Below are positions 5,839 to 12,388 of a stretch of DNA of 16,955 bases, piece after piece. Source of the DNA: Pseudomonadota bacterium (GTDB lineage Bacteria > Pseudomonadota > Alphaproteobacteria > UBA8366 > GCA-2717185). Within the stretch, counting starts at the first letter, position 1. Each line of letters begins with the position of its first letter. The notes under the pieces were generated by a model. That model saw only the letters and a program-made list of their open reading frames with translations, had not been told where the DNA came from and ran no database searches. Made by a program: the position numbers and the translations under genes. The stretch is taken from positions 1 to 16,955 of the forward strand of contig JAQCHR010000025.1 in the NCBI GenBank assembly GCA_027619655.1, written 5' to 3'.

Positions 5839-6822
5839 CTAGTCGTCCAGCCGGTACATGACGAGCAGTGACCGCTGCAGCGGCGAGAAATTGTCGTCTG
5901 ACACGATATAGACCAGCGTTTCGCCGCGTTCATTGCGCCGTGCTGCGACCCCCTCAAAATTGTCGATGGTAGCGGCCTGCGTCATGTTGGCGACTTCGCG
6001 GGGCGCCAGGGCGGCGCCACGCCGGATCGCGCCAGCCGGAATGCGCATGATCCGGATACCCAGTCCGGCGATGACGCTGAAGCTGCGTTCGACGACAAGA
6101 ATATCGCATCCCGGCAGGGTCGTTGCACCGGTGGGGCGCAGCCCTCCTTCAACGGGGTAGGTGAGATGTGCCCAGCCCGTGCCGGATTGCAGCCACGCAT
6201 CGACATGGCCCTGTTCCGTCCGGCTGCGTTCCGCGATGGCCAGCAGGTTTCCGTCGCATAGCCGGGTCAGGGACTCGATCCCGCCATTGTCGGTTAGTCT
6301 GGCAAAGGCCGGTGGGACCGTTATGGCCGTGGGCCGCGCTTGCGTGATGTCGCCGTCATACCGCCACAGCCGGTGATGCCGCTCGAAAGCGACGACGACG
6401 CTGTCCGGCCCCAACCGGGCGAGCGACTCCGAATCCGACCAGGATTTCCCGTCGAGCGGTTCGCCGTCCAGCCCGCGCAGGGGATACAGTTCCGCATTGC
6501 GAATACCGGAAAGATCCCCGTCTTGGTAGCTGAGTTCGGCGCGGAACCAGAAACCCTTGTCGGTAACAGCCAGGATCCGGTCTCCGTCCGGGCTGATCTC
6601 CAAGGCAGACAGCCCGCCGAAATCGGGATTGTCCATGGTCATGGCCAGGCCGCCACGCCATGTCAGGTCGCCAACCGTTTTCGCATCCGGGTTCTGGGCA
6701 ACCATCTGGACCGGCGTAAAGCGGATTTCCGCGCCGCTAGCCGTTGCGGTCGGCAGGCCGATGCCGAGCAGGAACCCGGCGACAATGCCGGATTGAATGA
6801 CCGTTCCGATCCTGGTCGCCAT
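5839..6822 (-). CDS. secreted esterase-like activity of phytase (phytase-like) domain protein
   Basis: A 327-aa exported protein of the phytase-like/esterase-like beta-propeller family. ATG 6822 is chosen because it opens a normal signal peptide ('MATRIGTVIQSGIVAGFLLG' to an ATASGAE cleavage region). The frame can be extended upstream to a TTG at 6888, but that adds a charged stretch of 22 residues. The mature part shows repeats typical of the family: 'FGGLSALEISPDGDRILAVTD', 'DSESLARLGPDSVVVAFERH', 'NGGIESLTRLCDGNLLAIAE', and the C-terminal 'NFEGVAARRNERGETLVYIV' followed by 'SDDNFSPLQRSLLVMYRLD'. Members are periplasmic or secreted with poorly defined substrates; true phytase activity is not established for this type. 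It stands alone, convergent with the broken SPOR gene. Confidence 0.85.
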   Translation of the reverse strand: MATRIGTVIQSGIVAGFLLGIGLPTATASGAEIRFTPVQMVAQNPDAKTVGDLTWRGGLAMTMDNPDFGGLSALEISPDGDRILAVTDKGFWFRAELSYQDGDLSGIRNAELYPLRGLDGEPLDGKSWSDSESLARLGPDSVVVAFERHHRLWRYDGDITQARPTAITVPPAFARLTDNGGIESLTRLCDGNLLAIAERSRTEQGHVDAWLQSGTGWAHLTYPVEGGLRPTGATTLPGCDILVVERSFSVIAGLGIRIMRIPAGAIRRGAALAPREVANMTQAATIDNFEGVAARRNERGETLVYIVSDDNFSPLQRSLLVMYRLDD

Positions 6823-6929
6823 GGAATGCCTGTTGCCGGGTTTCAGTTCGCGCGCCCCCATTCTCGTCTGCCGGCCGTCCTTCCGCAATGTTTACCGGCT
6901 TCGCTCGGAAGAACGCCCCGGCCGGGCGG

Positions 6930-7481
6930 TCAGGCCGCTTCAGCGTCCGCCGTCTGTGACAGATAGGAAAGCATGGTATCGACACCCGAAACTTCAAACG
7001 GGTCGTCCGCCGCGTTGTCGCAGTATCCGGGTTCGGCGAAGAGCTTCACGATCTTGCCGTCATCGACGAGCATTGAGTAGCGCCAGCTGCGGAAGCCGAA
7101 GCCGAGATTGTCCGTGTCGACCAGCATGCCCATCTTCCGGGTAAATGTGCCGGACCCGTCGGGAAGCATGGTGACATTGCGGACGCCCTGCGCCTTGCCC
7201 CACTGGTACATCACAAAGGCGTCGTTGACGGACAGGCATATCACTTCGTCTACGCCCTTCGCCTTGAGGGCGTCGCAGTTTGTTTCATAGCCGGGAAGAT
7301 GGGTTGAACTGCATGTCGGGGTAAACGCGCCGGGCAAGGCGAAGACGACAACGCGGCGACCGTTGAAGATTTCAGCGGATGTGCGGTCCTGCCAGCGAAA
7401 GGGATTCGGTCCCGCAACGGTTTCGTCGCGGACGCGGGTCTTGAAGGTGACTTCCGGGACACGGGCTGGTGTATCGGTCAT
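6930..7481 (-). CDS. peroxiredoxin, Prx5/type II (AhpC/TSA-redoxin) family
   Basis: A 183-aa thiol peroxidase that reduces hydrogen peroxide and alkyl hydroperoxides in the cytoplasm. The family active site 'PGAFTPTCSSTHLPGY' gives the peroxidatic Cys57 with Pro50 and Thr54; Arg134 ('SWRYSML') is the likely conserved Arg. Other Cys are at 69, 82 and 154 ('EPGYCDNAADDPFEVSG'); Cys154 could resolve, otherwise glutathione or glutaredoxin would. There is no fused glutaredoxin domain. The ATG at 7481 has AGGAG seven bases upstream. It is divergent from oxyR across a 100-bp AT-rich spacer, so peroxide induction by OxyR is the obvious expectation. Confidence 0.93.
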   Translation of the reverse strand: MTDTPARVPEVTFKTRVRDETVAGPNPFRWQDRTSAEIFNGRRVVVFALPGAFTPTCSSTHLPGYETNCDALKAKGVDEVICLSVNDAFVMYQWGKAQGVRNVTMLPDGSGTFTRKMGMLVDTDNLGFGFRSWRYSMLVDDGKIVKLFAEPGYCDNAADDPFEVSGVDTMLSYLSQTADAEAA

Positions 7482-7552
7482 ATCTTTGCTCCTGTGCAGG
7501 GTTTGCTGAAAACTGATGACCGATAGATAACGGATGTAATTTAATAGTTAAA

Positions 7553-7589
7553 ATTGATTTAAGTTATCATAATAATAGATAATGACTAT
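7553..7589. promoter_or_regulatory. OxyR-like operator overlapping the oxyR start codon
   Basis: The stretch reads ATTG-N7-TTAT-N7-ATAG-N7-CTAT (7553-7556, 7564-7567, 7575-7578, 7586-7589). It matches 14 of the 16 core positions of the ATAG-N7-CTAT-N7-ATAG-N7-CTAT pattern known for E. coli OxyR, with exact spacing. The last two quarter-sites, ATAGATAATGACTAT, surround the oxyR ATG (7582). Binding here would repress oxyR itself and could activate the divergent peroxiredoxin gene. Confidence 0.55.
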
Positions 7590-8490
7590 TATATATGCGC
7601 TGACCCTGAAACAGCTTCGCTACCTGGCCGCGTTGAAGGAACATGGCCATTTCGGCCGCGCCGCGGATGCCTGCGCTGTGACCCAGCCCACTTTGAGCGC
7701 GGCGATTGCAGAACTGGAAACGCTGCTCGGCGCCGTGCTGGTGGAGCGGACAAAGCGCCGCGTTGTGTTCACGCTCCTGGGCGACGAGGTGGTGGAGCGG
7801 TCGCGGCCGATCCTGAGCGGCGTCGAGGATATCATGCAGATTACCGAAACGGCGCAGGCGCCGCTGACGGGCGTGCTGCGGCTGGGAGTCATTCCGACCA
7901 TCAGCCCGTTCCTGCTGCCCCGCGTCCTGCCGGCGCTGCGCAAGGCATTCCCCAGGCTGCAACTTTATCTTCAGGAGGGCCTGACGGCGGTGCTGCTGGA
8001 GCAACTGGAACTGGGGAGCCTGGACCTCGTGCTGCTGGCCCTGCCGTACGAGGCGGAAAATATCGAGACGATGACATTGTTTGCGGATCGTTTTTCCGTC
8101 GTCTGTCCCGCGGATCATCCGCTCGCCGCCACCAAGAAGATACCCGTGGATGCGCTGCCGTCGGAATCGCTGCTGCTGCTGGCGGACGGCCATTGCCTGC
8201 GGGACCATGCCCTGAGCGTCTGTTCGCTGGCGCGCCCCAGGCTGGGCGCGTTCGAGGCAACCTCGCTGCACACGCTGGTGCAGATGGTGGCCAATGGGCT
8301 GGGCATAACGCTTGTCCCGCAACTGGCGATCGATGCGGGAGTCCTGAATGGAACCGGTCTCGCCGTGCGGAAATTACAGGGCGAAAACCCGCATCGCGAT
8401 ATCGGAATCGCCTGGCGGCATGGCAGCCGCCGCAGGGAAAGTTTCGAAATCCTTGGCCATGCGATTGCGGATCAGATTGACGCGAGCTGA
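7582..8490 (+). CDS. oxyR: LysR-type hydrogen peroxide sensor and activator OxyR
   Basis: A 302-aa LysR-family regulator. An N-terminal winged helix-turn-helix ('LKQLRYLAALKEHGHFGRAA', 'VTQPTLSAAIAELETLLGAV') is followed by a periplasmic-binding-protein-like sensor domain. 'LLLADGHCLRDHALSVC' gives Cys205 and Cys214 with the same spacing and surroundings as the redox pair Cys199/Cys208 of E. coli OxyR, which sets it apart from other LysR proteins. 'ATSLHTLVQMVANGLGITLVP' is also OxyR-like. Peroxide forms the disulfide and switches DNA contacts, activating defence genes. The divergent peroxiredoxin is the likely target. There is no Shine-Dalgarno before ATG 7582 (AATAATAGATA), so a leaderless or weakly initiated message is possible. 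Confidence 0.93.
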   Translation: MTIIYALTLKQLRYLAALKEHGHFGRAADACAVTQPTLSAAIAELETLLGAVLVERTKRRVVFTLLGDEVVERSRPILSGVEDIMQITETAQAPLTGVLRLGVIPTISPFLLPRVLPALRKAFPRLQLYLQEGLTAVLLEQLELGSLDLVLLALPYEAENIETMTLFADRFSVVCPADHPLAATKKIPVDALPSESLLLLADGHCLRDHALSVCSLARPRLGAFEATSLHTLVQMVANGLGITLVPQLAIDAGVLNGTGLAVRKLQGENPHRDIGIAWRHGSRRRESFEILGHAIADQIDAS

Positions 8491-8515
8491 ACCCGGCGCG
8501 GTGTGACGACCAGGG

Positions 8516-9517
8516 TTAGCGCCCCGGACGCCGCGAATTCGGCCCGTCCCAGGCCGCGGGGTTCAGCGGGAATTTCGGCAGCCGGCCCTTGAGCGCCGTC
8601 AGAATCTGGTCGGCGGCGGAATGCGCAAGCCGGTTTGTCGCCTCCGCCGACATGCCCGCGATATGCGGCGTCAGGACGATCTTGTCATGGCTCAGCACCG
8701 GATGACCTGCGGCAAGCGGCTCGGGGTAGACGACGTCGAGCCCGGCCGCGGCGACCGGTCCGTTGTCGAGGGCTTTGACGAGGGCGTCCAGATCGAGGAG
8801 CTGACCGCGCGCGGCATTCACGACGATGGCGCCGTCGGGCAGTTGCGCCAGTTCGTCGGCCGCGATGATATAGCGGGTTTCGTCGGTGAGCTCCGCGCAG
8901 AGGCAGAGTATCCGGCATTCTTTCAGCATGGCGTGCAGGTCGTCCATCAGCGTGACCCCGCTCGTCAGGGCGAGCCTGGGATCGACATAGGGGTCGTAGG
9001 CCAGGACCCGGCAATTGAACCCGTGGATCAGCTTGCGGGCCAGTTCCGAGCCGATATAGCCGAGCCCGACCAGGCCGACCGTCTTGCCTTCGAGTTCGAA
9101 AATATCCAGCCCGGTGCGCTGGTCCCAGGCGCTGCCGTCGCGGGTGGAACGGTCGCCCCAGCGGATCTGCTTCATCGCCGCCATCATCAGCATGATCGAG
9201 TGTTCGGATACGGGGGTGCGGCCAAATCCTTGGTGGTTCACCACGAGGATACCGCGCTCCGTTGCGGCGGGAATGTCGATATTGTCGGTTCCAAAGCCCG
9301 ACGTGGAGACGATGGCAAGCTCGTCGGCGGCATCCAGGATATCGGCGGTGACCCTTTCCGGCGTACGCACCCAGAGCGCCTTTGCATCCCGGAGTTCCCG
9401 CACCAGTTCCTGCGCATCGGAAGTGTCGACGATGGCGAGTTCGGCCCCGGCCTCCGTGAGCAGCCTGTGCCCGACCTGGTCGTACATGGGGCGCCAGAGA
9501 ACGATCTTGTCAGCCAT
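8516..9517 (-). CDS. D-2-hydroxyacid dehydrogenase (NAD-binding, phosphoglycerate/glyoxylate reductase type)
   Basis: A 333-aa protein of the D-isomer-specific 2-hydroxyacid dehydrogenase family, which interconverts 2-oxoacids and D-2-hydroxyacids with NAD(P)H. The Rossmann motif GLGYIG is at 151-156 and Asp175 ends the second strand, which favours NAD over NADP. The catalytic triad is visible: Arg237 ('NAARGQLLD'), Glu266 ('DVVYPEPLAAGHP') and His285 ('LTPHIAGMS'). It lacks the ACT domain of serine-pathway SerA, so a glyoxylate, hydroxypyruvate or other 2-oxoacid substrate is more likely. ATG 9517 has GAGG about eight bases upstream. It converges on oxyR with a 25-bp gap. A link to the oxalate locus through glyoxylate is possible but not shown by the sequence. 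Confidence 0.9.
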   Translation of the reverse strand: MADKIVLWRPMYDQVGHRLLTEAGAELAIVDTSDAQELVRELRDAKALWVRTPERVTADILDAADELAIVSTSGFGTDNIDIPAATERGILVVNHQGFGRTPVSEHSIMLMMAAMKQIRWGDRSTRDGSAWDQRTGLDIFELEGKTVGLVGLGYIGSELARKLIHGFNCRVLAYDPYVDPRLALTSGVTLMDDLHAMLKECRILCLCAELTDETRYIIAADELAQLPDGAIVVNAARGQLLDLDALVKALDNGPVAAAGLDVVYPEPLAAGHPVLSHDKIVLTPHIAGMSAEATNRLAHSAADQILTALKGRLPKFPLNPAAWDGPNSRRPGR

Positions 9518-9620
9518 CGCTTTGCCTCGTGTTTTGCTGATGCGGGTGCACAGGCTATGTCCGCTGACCCGAATCGAACAAGATATTTCGGACCGGCTTC
9601 ATAACCGAGGAAGAAATCAG

Positions 9621-10379
9621 ATGCTGATACGCCTGCAAGGCTTCGTGCTGATCGTGAATACGCTGATTCCCGTCCTTCTGCTGGGGGGAGTCGCCAGTGG
9701 CTTCCTGTACTGGAAAGAAAGGGTGTCGGCGCAATGGACGATCGTGGAACCGGAACTCGTCGCGATCCGGGATTCGGCGGGTGCAACCGTTTTGCTGGTG
9801 CAGGCCACAACGGACCGGGTTACGGGGCACCTGAAGAAGGCAGGGGTGGGACTTGATGCCGTGGGGCAGGCATTTGCGAATGCCTCGGAGACTGTCGCGC
9901 CGACGCTGAGGGAAATCGAAAAGGTGACCGTGCCGGGCGTGAGAGTCACGACGGTACAAAATGTTCTTTGCGGTTACGAAAGGAAGGGGCGCAAAGTGCA
10001 ACAAAAATCATGCTGGCCGCATGTTCAAATCGTGGAGTCCAAATTGGGCGTTGCGGTGGCCAAGCCGTTTCGCGATGTCTATGCCGCCTTGGCGACGGCG
10101 GCAACGCCGCTATCCGATATAAAGCTGGCGCTTGGCGAACTGGATGCCCTGGGCGCGCTGCCCGGCAAGGCAGCAGAGGCGCGGGCGGCAATCAGTATTG
10201 TCGCTTCCGAGACGATCCGGCTGGCCGGCCCGCTTGGCACGATTTTCACGATCGTGGGGTATGTTTCAATCTTCCTGCTGTTGTGGTTTGGCGCTCAGTA
10301 CGGTGTCCGCGGAACTGCAAGGCTCAGAGCGGGCTGTCGAATGCTGGTTGCAGGAGATGGCTCTCTGCCGGCTGTGTAA
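9621..10379 (+). CDS. hypothetical protein with two transmembrane helices flanking a periplasmic-type domain
   Basis: A 252-aa protein I do not recognise. ATG 9621 has a purine-rich GAGGAAG upstream (9606-9612) and opens directly onto a transmembrane helix (residues about 8-30). A soluble region of about 170 residues follows with mostly helical, Ala/Val-rich character ('HLKKAGVGLDAVGQAFANAS', 'YAALATAATPLSDIKLALGE'), then a second transmembrane helix (about 205-226, 'GTIFTIVGYVSIFLLLWFGA') and a short Arg-rich cytoplasmic tail. Cys117 and Cys131 lie in a small basic patch ('VLCGYERKGRKVQQKSC') and could form a disulfide. The topology suggests an inner-membrane protein whose central domain faces the periplasm. 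The frame can extend upstream of 9621, but that part is antisense to the dehydrogenase gene. Confidence 0.7.
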   Translation: MLIRLQGFVLIVNTLIPVLLLGGVASGFLYWKERVSAQWTIVEPELVAIRDSAGATVLLVQATTDRVTGHLKKAGVGLDAVGQAFANASETVAPTLREIEKVTVPGVRVTTVQNVLCGYERKGRKVQQKSCWPHVQIVESKLGVAVAKPFRDVYAALATAATPLSDIKLALGELDALGALPGKAAEARAAISIVASETIRLAGPLGTIFTIVGYVSIFLLLWFGAQYGVRGTARLRAGCRMLVAGDGSLPAV

Positions 10380-10450
10380 GCCGCACGGCAACGACCGCCC
10401 TGCGGCAAAAGCGCCTCTATTCTAGGCAATTATCTGGTATTCGGATTCGA

Positions 10451-10483
10451 TTAGGCTTAGGTAAATGATTGTTCCGGTATAAT
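10451..10483 (+). promoter_or_regulatory. possible promoter upstream of the TauE/SafE gene
   Basis: TATAAT at 10478-10483 is a consensus -10 in an AT-rich patch. The -35 side is weak (TTAGGC at 10451 or GCTTAG at 10455). The rest of the gene-free stretch 10380-10604 holds two 12-bp palindromes, GCGCTGCAGCGC (10504-10515) and CCCGGCGCCGGG (10545-10556), and no ORF I can support. Confidence 0.35.
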
Positions 10484-10604
10484 AATATCGTTCTGTAAGA
10501 CCGGCGCTGCAGCGCATCGAATTTCCCGTTGCGGCCAGATGCCTCCCGGCGCCGGGGTGCCTGATCCAAATGCGGCAATACGTTGCCTGAATGTGACCTG
10601 ACCT

Positions 10605-11522
10605 ATGTATCTCTACCTGCCCATCGCGGAAATTTCCGTAAACGTGCTCGTTTTCATCGGGCTTGGCGCGGGGATCGGTGTGCTGTCCAGTGTTTTCGGC
10701 GTCGGTGGCGGGTTCCTGATGACGCCGCTGCTCGTCATTCTGGGCGTGAAACCCGCGGTCGCGGTCGCGACCGGAGCGAATCTGATCCTGGCATCCCCCG
10801 TTTCCGGCGTCTTCGCGCATTGGAAGCGCGGCAATGTCGATGTGAAGATGGGCGTTATCCTGATCATCGGCGGGTTGGTCGGATCGACAGTCGGCGTCCA
10901 GATTTTCACGCTGCTGAAAGCCATCGGCCAGGTCGATCTCGTCATCATGCTGTGCTACGTGGTCTTCCTGGGCGCCATAGGCCTGTTGATGCTGGTCGAA
11001 AGCATCCGGGCCATGCGGCGCCGTGCCGAAAACCGGCTGCGGAAGCTGCATCAGCATACCTGGCTGCACGGCCTGCCGTTCAAGATGCGGTTCCGGCGTT
11101 CGAAACTCTATATCAGCGCCCTGCTGCCGCTGGTGGTCGGATTTGCGGTCGGCGTGCTGTCCGCCATCATGGGGGTCGGGGGCGGTTTCATCATGGTGCC
11201 GGCCATGATCTATCTGCTTGGCATGCCCACGTCGGTGATGATCGGCACCTCGCTGCTGCAGATCAGCTTCGTGACCGCCAACGCCACATTCTTTCACGCG
11301 CAGATGAGCCAGAGCGTTGATATCGTCCTGGCGCTGGTGTTGCTGGTCGGCGCCGTCGTGGGAGCACAATACGGTGCCGGGATCGGCGCCAAGATGCGGG
11401 GCGAGCAGTTGCGCGCCATGCTGGCGCTGATTGTGCTGGGTGTCTGCGGCAAGATCGTATTCGACCTGGCGGTGACGCCCGACAATCTCTTTGTGATGGA
11501 TTCCGCCGTCATCTTGCGCTGA
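10605..11522 (+). CDS. TauE/SafE family sulfite/organic-anion exporter
   Basis: A 305-aa integral membrane protein of the TauE/SafE (DUF81) family, with about eight hydrophobic segments in two related halves. Each half carries the family glycine motif: 'FGVGGGFLMTPLL' at about residues 31-43 and 'MGVGGGFIMVPAM' at about 189-201. A basic cytoplasmic loop ('RAMRRRAENRLRKLHQH') sits between them. Members export sulfite, sulfoacetate or other small anions, and many have no assigned substrate. It lies just upstream of the gntR-oxc-frc locus on the same strand, with a promoter of the regulator in between. Transport of a substrate or product of that pathway is an inference from position only. No strong Shine-Dalgarno precedes ATG 10605. 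Confidence 0.88.
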   Translation: MYLYLPIAEISVNVLVFIGLGAGIGVLSSVFGVGGGFLMTPLLVILGVKPAVAVATGANLILASPVSGVFAHWKRGNVDVKMGVILIIGGLVGSTVGVQIFTLLKAIGQVDLVIMLCYVVFLGAIGLLMLVESIRAMRRRAENRLRKLHQHTWLHGLPFKMRFRRSKLYISALLPLVVGFAVGVLSAIMGVGGGFIMVPAMIYLLGMPTSVMIGTSLLQISFVTANATFFHAQMSQSVDIVLALVLLVGAVVGAQYGAGIGAKMRGEQLRAMLALIVLGVCGKIVFDLAVTPDNLFVMDSAVILR

Positions 11523-11578
11523 AGTCCGTTGCAGGGCGGCACGGTGGTATTGTTGCGGCGTTTCCGGTAATGCCCCTC

Positions 11579-11614
11579 TTGCGCATTTCGTAATCCTTGG
11601 CATAATGTATACCA
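11579..11614 (+). promoter_or_regulatory. promoter with palindromic GntR-type operator upstream of the gntR-oxc-frc cluster
   Basis: TTGCGC (11579-11584) and CATAAT (11601-11606), 16 bases apart, form a plausible sigma-70 promoter. Over the -10 lies TGGCATAATGTATACCA (11598-11614), an inverted repeat TGGyATA-N3-TATACCA with 6 of 7 positions matched. GntR/FCD regulators usually bind short palindromes of this shape, so it is a good candidate operator for the regulator encoded 41 bases downstream, with repression relieved by a pathway metabolite. Confidence 0.55.
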
Positions 11615-11654
11615 CCGATCAGCGGATTTCACCGCCACGTTCAGTTCAGGTAAA

Positions 11655-12344
11655 ATGCCCGAAGTCATTGCCATTTTTCAGCCGATCGAAGACGTCCAGA
11701 GCCTGAAGGACCGGACCTACGACGCGCTGAAACAGGCCATCACGACCATGGATATCTACGCCAGCCCGGACGAGCCCCGGCTGGACGAGCGTGTCCTGTC
11801 GGAACAGCTGGGTGTCAGCCGCACCCCGATCCGCGAGGCGATTGCGCGGCTGGAACAGGAAGGGCTGGTGCGGATCGTACCGCGGCGCGGCGTATTCGTG
11901 GTCCGCAAGCCGAAACGTGAAATCCTGCAGATGATCACGGTCTGGGCGGCGCTGGAAAGCATGGCGGCCCGGCTGATCACGCAACATGCGAGCGATGCGG
12001 AGATTGCATCGCTGCGGGCGCTGTTCTCGTCGCCCGAAGGCGGGCAGGGGCAGGCCAATATCGACGAATATTCCGACCGCAATATCCGGTTTCACCAGAC
12101 CCTGCTGAAGATGAGCCATTGCGACCTGCTGATTGAAACGGCGAACAACCTGTTCATCCACATGCGGGCGATCCGGGCGAAGACGATTGCCGAAAACGAC
12201 CGGGCCAGCCGCTCGATCATCGACCACATGAATATCATCGAAGCGCTGGAACAGCGCGATACGGAACTCGCGGAGAAACTGGCGCGGCAGCATACGCTCG
12301 ACCTTGCCGCGCATGTCGAAAAGAATGTGCACTATCTGGATTGA
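11655..12344 (+). CDS. GntR family transcriptional regulator, FadR/FCD subfamily
   Basis: A 229-aa regulator. The N-terminal winged helix-turn-helix ('DERVLSEQLGVSRTPIREAI', 'EQEGLVRIVPRRGVFVV') spans about residues 15-85. An all-helical FCD ligand-binding domain follows, with acidic and His residues in the family's metal-site helices ('YSDRNIRFHQTLLKMSHC', 'SIIDHMNIIEALEQRD'). FCD ligands are typically small carboxylates, so oxalate, glyoxylate, formate or a CoA ester is a reasonable guess. It stands 44 bases ahead of oxc in the same direction and behind a promoter with a palindrome. It probably regulates itself and the oxalate genes. Confidence 0.92.
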   Translation: MPEVIAIFQPIEDVQSLKDRTYDALKQAITTMDIYASPDEPRLDERVLSEQLGVSRTPIREAIARLEQEGLVRIVPRRGVFVVRKPKREILQMITVWAALESMAARLITQHASDAEIASLRALFSSPEGGQGQANIDEYSDRNIRFHQTLLKMSHCDLLIETANNLFIHMRAIRAKTIAENDRASRSIIDHMNIIEALEQRDTELAEKLARQHTLDLAAHVEKNVHYLD

Positions 12345-12357
12345 GACGTGAAAATTC

Positions 12358-12375
12358 GCGTCCGGCCCAGGACGC
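12358..12375 (+). other. small hairpin between gntR and oxc
   Basis: GCGTCC-GGCCCA-GGACGC is a perfect 6-bp stem with a 6-base loop, ending two bases before the purine-rich oxc ribosome binding site (GGGGAGG). It could shield mRNA ends or tune oxc translation relative to gntR. There is no T-run, so it is not an ordinary terminator. Confidence 0.35.
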
Positions 12376-12388
12376 AGGGGAGGTAAAC

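Noticed and set aside
8621..9604. 327-aa plus-strand ORF opposite the dehydrogenase
   Set aside because: It is a shadow of the hydroxyacid dehydrogenase gene, which has its full NAD motif and catalytic triad on the minus strand.
10380..10406. GCCGCA...TGCGGC hairpin after the two-TM protein gene as a terminator
   Set aside because: The stem is only six pairs with a long irregular loop and no T-run, so it is too weak to call.
10594..10603. TGACCTGACC before the TauE/SafE gene, resembling the IS end TGACCTGA
   Set aside because: Only eight bases match, there is no partner repeat or target duplication, and a short tandem TGACC explains it.
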